Part shown: piece after piece, positions 55,515 to 62,925 of the stretch
How positions within the stretch are numbered: the stretch's first letter is position 1
Layout: every line of letters starts with the position of its first letter
NCBI RefSeq assembly: GCF_042096055.1
Contig: NZ_JBELMH010000009.1
Location: 1 to 64,000, forward strand
Source of the DNA: Citreimonas sp042096055
Lineage (GTDB): Bacteria > Pseudomonadota > Alphaproteobacteria > Rhodobacterales > Rhodobacteraceae
DNA length: 64,000 nt
Direction of reading: 5' to 3'
The notes under the pieces: model-generated
Database searches by the model: none
What the model saw: only the letters and a program-made list of their open reading frames with translations
What the model was told of the DNA's origin: nothing
Made by a program: the position numbers and the translations under genes

Positions 55515-57857
55515 TCACGCGCCGTACGGCACCCAGACCGTCTTGACCTCGGTCGCGGCGTCGAGGAAGGCGCGCCCCTCGCCCGCCGTGCCGGTCCAGT
55601 CGCGGGCCCGGCCGTCGTTCACCCAGGTCCGTTTCAGGTTGCCCGCCGCCGCGCGCTCGACCGCGCCCGAGACGTCCGAGGACGAGAACGACCAGACCGC
55701 ATCCACGTCCGCATGGGCCGCCAGCGTCTTGGCCAGTTCCGCGTGATCGCCGGCTAGGATGTTGACCACGCCGCCCGGCACGTCCGACGTGTCGAGCACC
55801 TGGTAGAAGTCCAGCGCCGCCAGCGGGAAGGGCTGCGACGCCACCGCGACCACGCGGTTGCCCATCGCGATCGCCGGCCCCACGACCGAGACCAGCCCCA
55901 GCAGCGGCGCCTCGTCCGGGCAGAGCGCGCCGATCACGCCGCAGGGCTCGCGCAGCGCCAGCGCGATGCCGCGCACCGGCGCCTGCGCCGCGCGGCCGTC
56001 GACCTTGTCGCACCACGCGCCGTAGGTGAACAGGCGCGCCACCGATGCCTCGACCTCGGCCGCGCCGGCCTTGCCGCCGGTCATGCGGTCGATCCGCGCG
56101 GCGAACTCGTCGGCGCGCGCGGCGAGGTTCTCGGCCACGTAGTACAGCACCTGCGCGCGGTTGTGCGCCGTCGCGCCCGCCCAGGCCGACGCCCCGCGCG
56201 CGGCCTCGACCGCGTTGCGCACGTCCTTGCGGTTGGCGATCGGCGCCTGCCCGATCAGCCCGCCCTTGGCGTCGAAGACGTTGCGCGCATAGCCGCCGTC
56301 CGGGCGCGCCTGCTTGCCGCCCACGTACAGCTTCGCGGTGCGGTCCACCGGCTGCGGCTCGGCCGTGTCGCCCTTGAAGGCGGCGACCGGCTTCAGCGCC
56401 TTGCCCGGCGCGCCGATGCGCGCATAGGCCCACAGCCCCTCGGGGCCCCCCTCGCGGCCGAAGCCCGATTCGCGCACGCCGCCGAAGGGGGCCGCCGCGT
56501 CGAACATGTTGGTGCCGTTGACCCATACCACGCCCGCCGCCAGCTTCGGCGCCACGTCGAGCGCGGTGTTGATGTTCTCGGACCACACGCTCGCCGCGAG
56601 GCCGTAGCGCGTGTTGTTGGCGATCTCGACCGCCTCGGCGGGCGTGCGGAACGTGCTCGACACCAGCACCGGGCCGAAGATCTCCTCCTGCATCAGCGGC
56701 GAGGCGGGCGACAGGCCCGCGATCAGCGTCGGCGGGTAATAGCAGCCGCGCGGGATATCGCAGGCGGCGCGGTGCACCTCGCCCTCGGACCCGTGCGCGT
56801 CGACCAGTTCAGCGATGCGGTCGCGCTGCTTCGGATCGACGATGGCGCCCACGTCGATCGCCTTGTCCAGCGGATCGCCGACGCGCAGCTTGTCCATGCG
56901 GTCGCGCAGGCGGGCGTGGAACTCGGGCGCGATGCCCTCCTGCACCAGCAGGCGCGAGCCGGCGCAGCAGACCTGTCCGCCGTTGAACCAGATGGCATCC
57001 ACCAGCCCCTCGACCGCCGAATCGAGATCGGCGTCCTCGAACACGATGTAGGGCGACTTGCCCCCCAGCTCGAGCGTCAGCGAGATCCCCCGCCCCGCCG
57101 TCGCCTCGCGGATGCGGCGGCCCACGGCGGTGGACCCGGTGAAGGCGATCTTGTCGACCTCCGCGACGACGATCCTCTCGCCCACGGCGCCGTCGCCGGT
57201 GACGATGTTGACCACGCCCTTCGGCAGCCCGGCCTGCAGGCACAGGTCGGCGAAGCACAGCGCCGTCAGCGGCGTCCACTCGGCCGGTTTCAGCACCACC
57301 GTGTTGCCCATCGCCAGCGCCGGCGCGATCTTCCACGCCAGCATCAGCAGCGGGAAGTTCCACGGCACGATCTGCCCGCAGACTCCCAGCGCGCGGGCGC
57401 CGGGCATCTCGCCCTCCATCAGCTGGGCGTGGCCGGCGTGGTGGTAGAAGTGCCGCGCGACCAGCGGCACGTCGATGTCGCGGCTTTCGCGGATCGGCTT
57501 GCCGTTGTCCATCGTCTCGAGCACGGCCAGCAGGCGCGCGTGCTTCTGCACCAGCCGCGCCAGCGCATAGAGGAACCGCGCCCGTCCCGGCCCGCCCAGG
57601 CCTTCCCAGCCCGGCAGCGCCTTGCGCGCGGCCGCGACGGCGGCGTCCACGTCGGCCTGGCTGGCCTGCGTGACCTCGGCCAGCGCGTCGCCGGTGGCCG
57701 GGTTGCGCGTCTGGAACGTCTCGCCCGGCGCGGTGAAGGCGCCGTCGATGAAGTGCCCGAAGCGGCAGCCCTTCTCGGCGATCCAGGCCAGCGCGTCGGA
57801 CGCGGCTTCGGGAGCGGGGCCGTACTCCATGGACTCGAAGATCTCGCGGACGGTCAT
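55515..57857 (-). CDS. ALDH16-type aldehyde dehydrogenase with C-terminal pseudo-ALDH domain
   Basis: 780 residues. The first ALDH domain (about 1-490) is complete: NAD site GSTAVGRRI, catalytic base in TLELGGKSPY, nucleophile in GGQVCCAGSR near residue 300, and EEIFGPVL. A second ALDH-like part (about 510-780; KLYVGGKQARPDGGY, REPCGVIGALCPDEAPLLG, VPGGVVNILAGDHAEL) lacks a recognisable catalytic cysteine. This is the ALDH16 arrangement known from a Loktanella enzyme and human ALDH16A1. With DeoC upstream it probably oxidises the acetaldehyde or related aldehyde from deoxyribose catabolism. Confidence 0.92.
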   Translation of the reverse strand: MTVREIFESMEYGPAPEAASDALAWIAEKGCRFGHFIDGAFTAPGETFQTRNPATGDALAEVTQASQADVDAAVAAARKALPGWEGLGGPGRARFLYALARLVQKHARLLAVLETMDNGKPIRESRDIDVPLVARHFYHHAGHAQLMEGEMPGARALGVCGQIVPWNFPLLMLAWKIAPALAMGNTVVLKPAEWTPLTALCFADLCLQAGLPKGVVNIVTGDGAVGERIVVAEVDKIAFTGSTAVGRRIREATAGRGISLTLELGGKSPYIVFEDADLDSAVEGLVDAIWFNGGQVCCAGSRLLVQEGIAPEFHARLRDRMDKLRVGDPLDKAIDVGAIVDPKQRDRIAELVDAHGSEGEVHRAACDIPRGCYYPPTLIAGLSPASPLMQEEIFGPVLVSSTFRTPAEAVEIANNTRYGLAASVWSENINTALDVAPKLAAGVVWVNGTNMFDAAAPFGGVRESGFGREGGPEGLWAYARIGAPGKALKPVAAFKGDTAEPQPVDRTAKLYVGGKQARPDGGYARNVFDAKGGLIGQAPIANRKDVRNAVEAARGASAWAGATAHNRAQVLYYVAENLAARADEFAARIDRMTGGKAGAAEVEASVARLFTYGAWCDKVDGRAAQAPVRGIALALREPCGVIGALCPDEAPLLGLVSVVGPAIAMGNRVVAVASQPFPLAALDFYQVLDTSDVPGGVVNILAGDHAELAKTLAAHADVDAVWSFSSSDVSGAVERAAAGNLKRTWVNDGRARDWTGTAGEGRAFLDAATEVKTVWVPYGA

Positions 57858-58141
57858 GGCGACCCTTTCGTGAAGTAGAGGTAGGCGAGGAACACCATCC
57901 AGGCGAGCGCGAGCCCCCAGAGGACAGTCTCGATCAGGGCGGTCCGGCGATACAGCCGGGCGTAGTCGCGCAGCCCCTCGGGCGGATCCGCGGGCGGCTC
58001 GAAGGTGGGATCGGGACCCAGAAGCCGCTGCATCCGGGTCGGCAGGTCGCGCCGCGCCTTGCGGATGCGCGTGCGGCGCCAGTGGCTGCCGCCCACCATC
58101 AGGAAGGCCGAAACCGCGAGCAGGCTTGATGCGGGAGACAT
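57854..58141 (-). CDS. Small membrane protein between deoC and ALDH16
   Basis: 95 residues. An N-terminal hydrophobic segment (SPASSLLAVSAFLMVGG), a very basic linker (HWRRTRIRKARRDLPTRMQR) and a C-terminal membrane helix (ALIETVLWGLALAWMVFLAY). I recognise no family. It starts 10 bases after the deoC stop and its stop overlaps the ALDH start (ATGA), so it is part of the operon; a membrane anchor or assembly role for its neighbours is only a guess. Confidence 0.75.
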   Translation of the reverse strand: MSPASSLLAVSAFLMVGGSHWRRTRIRKARRDLPTRMQRLLGPDPTFEPPADPPEGLRDYARLYRRTALIETVLWGLALAWMVFLAYLYFTKGSP

Positions 58142-58151
58142 GGAAGCGATC

Positions 58152-59147
58152 CTAAGCGAGTGCGTGTCGCCACGACGCCGAGTAAGCGCCGGTCACATGG
58201 TGTTCGAGTTGCCGCTCGATATCGCCCAGCAGCGAGGACGCGCCGAAGCGGAACAGGTCGGGGCGCAGCCAGCGGTCGCCCAGTTCGTCCTTCATCAGCG
58301 CGAGGTAGGTCAGCGAATCCTTCGCCTTCGAGATCCCGCCCGCGGGCTTGTAGCCGACGCGGTAGCCGGTCTGGGTGTGGAATTCGCGGATCGCGCGCAG
58401 CATGACCAGGCTGACGGGCAGCGTGGCGTTGACGCTTTCCTTGCCGGTCGAGGTCTTGATGAAATCCGCGCCCGCCATCATGCAGACCAAGCTGGCGCGC
58501 GCCACGTTCTGCAGTGTGCCCAGCTCTCCGGTCGCCAGGATCGCCTTGACGTGCGCGTCGCCGCAGGCCTCGCGGAAGGCGCGCATCTCGTCGTAAAGAC
58601 CCCGCCAGTCGCCGGTCAGCACCTTGCGGCGCGAAATGACGATGTCGATCTCGGCGGCGCCGGCCTTCACGCTTTCCTCGATCTCGGCCACGCGCAGGCG
58701 CATGGGCGACAGGCCGGCCGGGAAGCCGGTGCTGACGGCGGCGACGGGGATGCCGCTGTCACCAAGCGCGTCCACCGCGGTCTCGATCATGTCGTGGTAG
58801 ACGCAGACGGCGCCCACGGTCAGGTCGGGCAGGCCCAGTGCGTCGAGGATGTCGGCCCGCACCGGCTGGCGCGCCTTGGCGCAGAGCCGGCGCACGCGGC
58901 CGGCCGTGTCGTCGCCGGACAGCGTCGTCAGGTCGATGCATGACACCGCGCGGGCCAGCCACGCGGCCTGGTAGTCCTTCTTGACGCTGCGCCGGCCCGG
59001 AAGCGCCGCGCAGCGGCGCTCCACCGCCGAGCGGTTGGCCCGCGCGCGCATCACCCAGTCCATGTCGAGCGCGAGCCCCGGGTTGCGCGCTTCGTGATCC
59101 TGCTGCGGGGCCGCCTGAATGGCGGGCCGGATCGCCGTCTTGCCCAT
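58152..59147 (-). CDS. deoC: Deoxyribose-phosphate aldolase
   Basis: 331 residues, the long form. The Schiff-base lysine is in ADFIKTSTGKESVNA and the second lysine in RVGYKPAGGISKAKDS; CIDLTTLSGDD and VCVYHDMIETAV begin the barrel. It cleaves 2-deoxyribose-5-phosphate to acetaldehyde and glyceraldehyde-3-phosphate. I start at MGKTAIRPAI, with AAGGAGAG upstream. The downstream ALDH16 would consume the acetaldehyde. Confidence 0.96.
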   Translation of the reverse strand: MGKTAIRPAIQAAPQQDHEARNPGLALDMDWVMRARANRSAVERRCAALPGRRSVKKDYQAAWLARAVSCIDLTTLSGDDTAGRVRRLCAKARQPVRADILDALGLPDLTVGAVCVYHDMIETAVDALGDSGIPVAAVSTGFPAGLSPMRLRVAEIEESVKAGAAEIDIVISRRKVLTGDWRGLYDEMRAFREACGDAHVKAILATGELGTLQNVARASLVCMMAGADFIKTSTGKESVNATLPVSLVMLRAIREFHTQTGYRVGYKPAGGISKAKDSLTYLALMKDELGDRWLRPDLFRFGASSLLGDIERQLEHHVTGAYSASWRHALA

Positions 59148-59262
59148 CGCCGCTCTCCTTGCCGACAGGGGCGCAATCTCGCACGCGGGGGGCGGGCGTT
59201 CAAGCGTGACCGGCACCTGACGCGACGGCGCGAAGCCTGCGCGCGACGGGGGACTCGAACAA

Positions 59263-59277
59263 GAACATAACGTGAAC
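59263..59277 (+). promoter_or_regulatory. LexA (SOS) box upstream of dnaE2
   Basis: GAAC-ATAACGT-GAAC, a perfect alphaproteobacterial LexA consensus (GAAC-N7-GAAC), ending 13 bases before the chosen dnaE2 start. A further GAAC lies 5 bases before it. Repression by LexA at this position would block transcript initiation or early elongation. Confidence 0.85.
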
Positions 59278-59290
59278 TATGATCCCCCGC

Positions 59291-62200
59291 ATGGCGGCCG
59301 AACTGTGCATCACCTCGAACTTCACCTTCCTCACCGGGGCCTCGCACCCCGAGGAGTACATGGAGCGCGCCGCGCTGATGGGCCTCGAGGCGATCGCCAT
59401 CGCCGACCTCAACTCGGTCGCCGGGATCGTCCGCGCCCATGCCCACGCGAAAGAGATCGCCCGTCAGGTGGCCGAGCGCGACGCGGCCGAGGCGAAAGAC
59501 GGCCCCATCGGCCCGCCCGCCCCGCCCGGGCACACGCCCCGGGGTGCCGCCATCCGCAACGTGCCGCGCCTGATCCCGGCCGCGCATCTCGTCTTCGCCG
59601 AGGGGGTCGAGATGACCGCGCTGGCGGCCACGCGCACCGGCTGGGCGCGGCTCTGCCGGCTGATCACCACCGGGCGGCTGCGCGCCGACAAGGGCACCTG
59701 CGACATCGCGCTGGCCGACCTGCCCGAGGACACCGCCGGGCTGGAATTCATCCTGCACCCGCCCCGCGACAAGCCCGGCGCCGCGTGGATGGGCCATGCC
59801 CGCGCGCTGAGCCAGCGCCTCGCCGGGCACCTGCACCTCGCGCTCAGTCCCCGCTACGACGGCGAGGATCGCGGCCGCTTCGACACCCATGCGCGGCTGG
59901 CGCTCAGCCTGGGCCTGCCGACGCTGGCGACCGCGCGGCCGATCCTGCACCACGGGCGGCGGCGCAGGCTGGCCGACGTGCTGACCGCGATCCGGCTGGG
60001 CCTGCGCGTCGACAACCTCGGCCGGGCGGCGCTGGCCAACGGCGAACAGCGCCTGCGCTCCGAGGCCGAGATGCGCCGCCTGATGGGCCGCCACGCCGAC
60101 GCCGTCGACCGCGCCGGCGCCCTCGCCCGCCGCTGCGCCTTCGACCTCGGCACCCTGCGCTACGAATACCCGTCCGAGATCGCCGACGGCGAGACCGCGC
60201 ATCAGCGCCTGGCGCGCCTCGCGCATGCGGGCCTCGCCTGGCGCTACCCGGAAGGCGCGCCCGCGCATGTGCGAAAGCTGCTCGCGCACGAGCTCGACCT
60301 GATCGGCAAGCTGAAGTACGAGCCCTACTTCCTGACCGTGCGCGACATCGTCGCCTTCGCCCGGTCGCGCGGCATCCTGTGCCAGGGACGCGGCTCGGCC
60401 GCCAACTCGGTCGTGTGCTACGCCCTGGGCGTCACCTCGGTCAGCCCCGAGATCGGCACCATGGTCTTCGAACGCTTCGTCTCCGAGGCCCGCGACGAGC
60501 CGCCCGACATCGACGTCGACTTCGAGCACGAGCGCCGCGAGGAGGTGATCCAGCACATCTACGAGACCTACGGCCGCCACCGCGCGGGTCTCTGCGCCAC
60601 GGTGATCCACTACCGCGGCAAGCGCGCCATCCGCGAGGTCGGCGCCGCCATGGGCCTGTCGAAGGACACGATCGGCGCCATGGCCTCGCAGCTCTGGGGG
60701 TTCTTCTCGACCAGCGGGATCGAGCCCGCGCGCCTGCGCGAGATCGGGCTCGACCCCGACGACCGGCGCCTGCGGCTTACGCTCGACCTGATCGAGGAGA
60801 TCGTGGGCTTTCCCCGCCACCTGTCGCAGCACGTCGGCGGCTTCGTCGTCACCGAGGGGCGGCTGGACGAGCTGGTGCCGGTCGAGAACGCCAGCATGGA
60901 GGGCCGCACCGTCATCTGCTGGGACAAGGACGACATCGACGCGCTGGGGATCCTCAAGGTCGACGTGCTGTCGCTCGGCATGCTGACCTGCATCCGCAAG
61001 GCCTTCGACCTGATCGCGGCGCATCACGGGGCGCGCCACACGCTGGCGACCCTGCCGCCCGAGGACCCGGCCGTCTACGACATGCTGTGCCGGGCCGATT
61101 CCATCGGCGTGTTCCAGGTCGAATCCCGCGCGCAGATGAATTTCCTGCCGCGGATGAAGCCGCGCTGCTTCTACGACCTGGTGATCGAGGTGGCGATCAT
61201 CCGCCCCGGCCCGATCCAGGGCGACATGGTCCACCCCTACCTGCGCCGCCGCAACGGCGAGGAGACGGTGCAGTTCCCCTCGGACGCGCTGGGGCAGGTG
61301 CTGGGCAAGACGCTGGGCGTGCCGCTGTTCCAGGAACAGGCGATGCAGATCGCCATCATCGGCGCGGGCTTCACCCCGACCGAGGCCGATCGCCTGCGCC
61401 GCAGCCTCGCCACCTTCAAGAAGCACGGCAACGTGAGCGAATTCCGCAGCCGGTTCCTGCGCGGCATGGCGCGCAACGGCTATGACGCGGACTTCGCCGA
61501 GCGGTGCTTTTCCCAGATCGAGGGCTTCGGCTCCTACGGCTTTCCCGAAAGCCACGCGGCCAGCTTCGCGCTGCTGGTCTATGCCAGCGCCTGGATCAAG
61601 CGGCACCACCCCGGCATCTTCGCCTGCGCGCTGCTCAATTCCCAGCCGATGGGCTTCTACGCCCCCGCGCAGATCGTGCGCGACGCCCGCGAACACGGGG
61701 TCGAGGTGCGCCCGATCGACATCAACGCCAGCTTCTGGGACAACGCGATGGAGCCCGACGGCGTCGGCGGGATGGCCCTGCGGCTGGGCTTCCGCCAGAT
61801 CCGGGGCCTGTCCGAGGAGGACGCCGCCTGGATCACCGCCGCCCGCGGCAACGGCTATGCCGCCCTGCGCGACGTCTGGCGCCGGGCGGGTATCGCGCCC
61901 TCGGTGATCGCGCGGCTGGCCGAAGCCGACGCCTTCGCCGGGCTGGGGCTGAGCCGCCGCGACGCGCTGTGGCAGGCCAAGGCCCTCGCCAAGGGCCCCG
62001 AGCTGCCGCTCTTCGCCCGCGACATGGACGGCGAGGCGATCGCCGAGCCCGCCGCCCACCTGCCCGAGATGACCGCCGGCGAACAGGTGGTCGAGGATTA
62101 CGTCGCCATGCAGCTCAGCCTGCGGGCGCATCCCGTGGCGCTGCTGCGCCACCGCCTGACGCCGGGTCTGGACCTGGGGGCGCGGCCGTCTCCGCCGCAA

Positions 62201-62329
62201 GGCGAGCGTACAAAGACGGGGGCTCTGCCCCCGTCGCCTGGCGGCGACTCCCCCGGGATATTTGAAGAGAGAAGACGCCCCGGCGCGCAGCACTTCCGCG
62301 TGCCCGCCACGCGCGCGAACCCCGACTGA
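59291..62329 (+). CDS. dnaE2: Error-prone DNA polymerase DnaE2 (ImuC), C-terminally altered
   Basis: 1012 residues from ATG 59291 (MAAELCITSNFTFLTGASHP), which matches family N-termini; an ATG 12 bases upstream abuts the LexA box. PHP domain about 1-230, polymerase core with catalytic acids in EPPDIDVDFEHERREEV, SQHVGGFVVTEG, IGVFQVESRAQMNFLPRMKP and the HhH region to about 950. After SLRAHPVALLRHRL the frame runs into a dispersed repeat and ends (GALPPSPGGDSPGIFEERR). The OB-fold domain normally following, which usually brings the family to 1050 or more residues, is missing. It replicates past lesions with ImuA/ImuB under SOS control. Confidence 0.95.
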   Translation: MAAELCITSNFTFLTGASHPEEYMERAALMGLEAIAIADLNSVAGIVRAHAHAKEIARQVAERDAAEAKDGPIGPPAPPGHTPRGAAIRNVPRLIPAAHLVFAEGVEMTALAATRTGWARLCRLITTGRLRADKGTCDIALADLPEDTAGLEFILHPPRDKPGAAWMGHARALSQRLAGHLHLALSPRYDGEDRGRFDTHARLALSLGLPTLATARPILHHGRRRRLADVLTAIRLGLRVDNLGRAALANGEQRLRSEAEMRRLMGRHADAVDRAGALARRCAFDLGTLRYEYPSEIADGETAHQRLARLAHAGLAWRYPEGAPAHVRKLLAHELDLIGKLKYEPYFLTVRDIVAFARSRGILCQGRGSAANSVVCYALGVTSVSPEIGTMVFERFVSEARDEPPDIDVDFEHERREEVIQHIYETYGRHRAGLCATVIHYRGKRAIREVGAAMGLSKDTIGAMASQLWGFFSTSGIEPARLREIGLDPDDRRLRLTLDLIEEIVGFPRHLSQHVGGFVVTEGRLDELVPVENASMEGRTVICWDKDDIDALGILKVDVLSLGMLTCIRKAFDLIAAHHGARHTLATLPPEDPAVYDMLCRADSIGVFQVESRAQMNFLPRMKPRCFYDLVIEVAIIRPGPIQGDMVHPYLRRRNGEETVQFPSDALGQVLGKTLGVPLFQEQAMQIAIIGAGFTPTEADRLRRSLATFKKHGNVSEFRSRFLRGMARNGYDADFAERCFSQIEGFGSYGFPESHAASFALLVYASAWIKRHHPGIFACALLNSQPMGFYAPAQIVRDAREHGVEVRPIDINASFWDNAMEPDGVGGMALRLGFRQIRGLSEEDAAWITAARGNGYAALRDVWRRAGIAPSVIARLAEADAFAGLGLSRRDALWQAKALAKGPELPLFARDMDGEAIAEPAAHLPEMTAGEQVVEDYVAMQLSLRAHPVALLRHRLTPGLDLGARPSPPQGERTKTGALPPSPGGDSPGIFEERRRPGAQHFRVPATRANPD
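62211..62278 (-). repeat. Dispersed double-hairpin repeat, copy 2, inside the 3' end of dnaE2
   Basis: Reads on the minus strand as GTCTTCTCTCTTCAAATATC, then CCGGGGGAG, then stems GTCGCC/GGCGAC and GGGGGC/GCCCCC. Same order and spacing as copy 1 at 27306-27382. The first stem's bases differ from copy 1 (TTGGCC/GGCCAA) but pair equally well. Its insertion supplies the last coding portion of dnaE2. Confidence 0.88.
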
Positions 62330-62386
62330 GGCTTGCCTTGCGCCGGAGCTTTGACGACAGTGCGCGCCGCAACCGGAGGGGAACCC

Positions 62387-62734
62387 ATGATCGCCATCAT
62401 CTTCGAACTGGTGCCCAAGGAGGGCCGCAAGCAGGAATACCTGGACATCGCGGCCGAGATGCGCCCGATGGTGCACGAGGTCGAGGGCTTCCTGGGCGTC
62501 GAACGTTTCCAGAGCCTGACCAACCCCGACAAGCTTCTGTCGGTCAGCTTCTTCGAGGACGAGGACGCCGTGACCCGCTGGCGCACGCTCGCCGCGCATC
62601 GCGGCGCGCAGGCCAAGGGGCGCGACGGGCTCTTCGCCGAATACCGGCTGCGCGTCGCGCACGTGCTGCGCGACTACACCCTGACGGACCGCGAACAGGC
62701 CCCCGCCGACAGCGTCGAGGCCCACGGCGCCTGA
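62387..62734 (+). CDS. Antibiotic biosynthesis monooxygenase-fold protein
   Basis: 115 residues. The ABM ferredoxin-like fold is indicated by MIAIIFELVPKEGRKQEYLD, VEGFLGVERFQSLTNPDKLL and SFFEDEDAVTRWRTLAAHRG. Such small dimeric proteins include quinol and haem monooxygenases, but most are uncharacterised. CGGAGGGG precedes the ATG. It lies 57 bases after the altered dnaE2 end and may share its SOS-controlled transcript. Confidence 0.85.
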   Translation: MIAIIFELVPKEGRKQEYLDIAAEMRPMVHEVEGFLGVERFQSLTNPDKLLSVSFFEDEDAVTRWRTLAAHRGAQAKGRDGLFAEYRLRVAHVLRDYTLTDREQAPADSVEAHGA

Positions 62735-62757
62735 CCGCATCCCCTTCCGCGGCGGCG

Positions 62758-62800
62758 TCCCCTCCCCCGGCCACGGGGGAGGGACAGGGAGGGGGCCGAG
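62758..62800. repeat. GC-rich palindromic repeat
   Basis: Perfect arms CCCTCCCCC (62760-62768) and GGGGGAGGG (62775-62783) around GGCCAC, then GACAGGGAGGGGG. A related stretch (CCCCGGCACGGGGGAGGGG) lies near 1341-1359 between two genes. Probably a small dispersed element; the rest of the gap to 62874 shows nothing else. Confidence 0.5.
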
Positions 62801-62873
62801 GCATCGTGCCTCGCGCAGGCGAGCCCGCTGGATCACGCCACTTCCGCCGGGACGGACCGCAGGGCGGCACAAC

Positions 62874-62902
62874 GAAAAAGGCCGGGCGCGCCGGCCCGGC
62901 CT
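62874..62902 (-). terminator. Intrinsic terminator of the aromatic aminotransferase gene
   Basis: On the minus strand, AAGGCCGGGCC and a matching GGCCCGGCCTT-type arm form a strong stem followed by TTTTTCG. It starts 23 bases after the stop. Confidence 0.9.
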
Positions 62903-62925
62903 TCGTTCCGTCGCGACAGCCCTGA

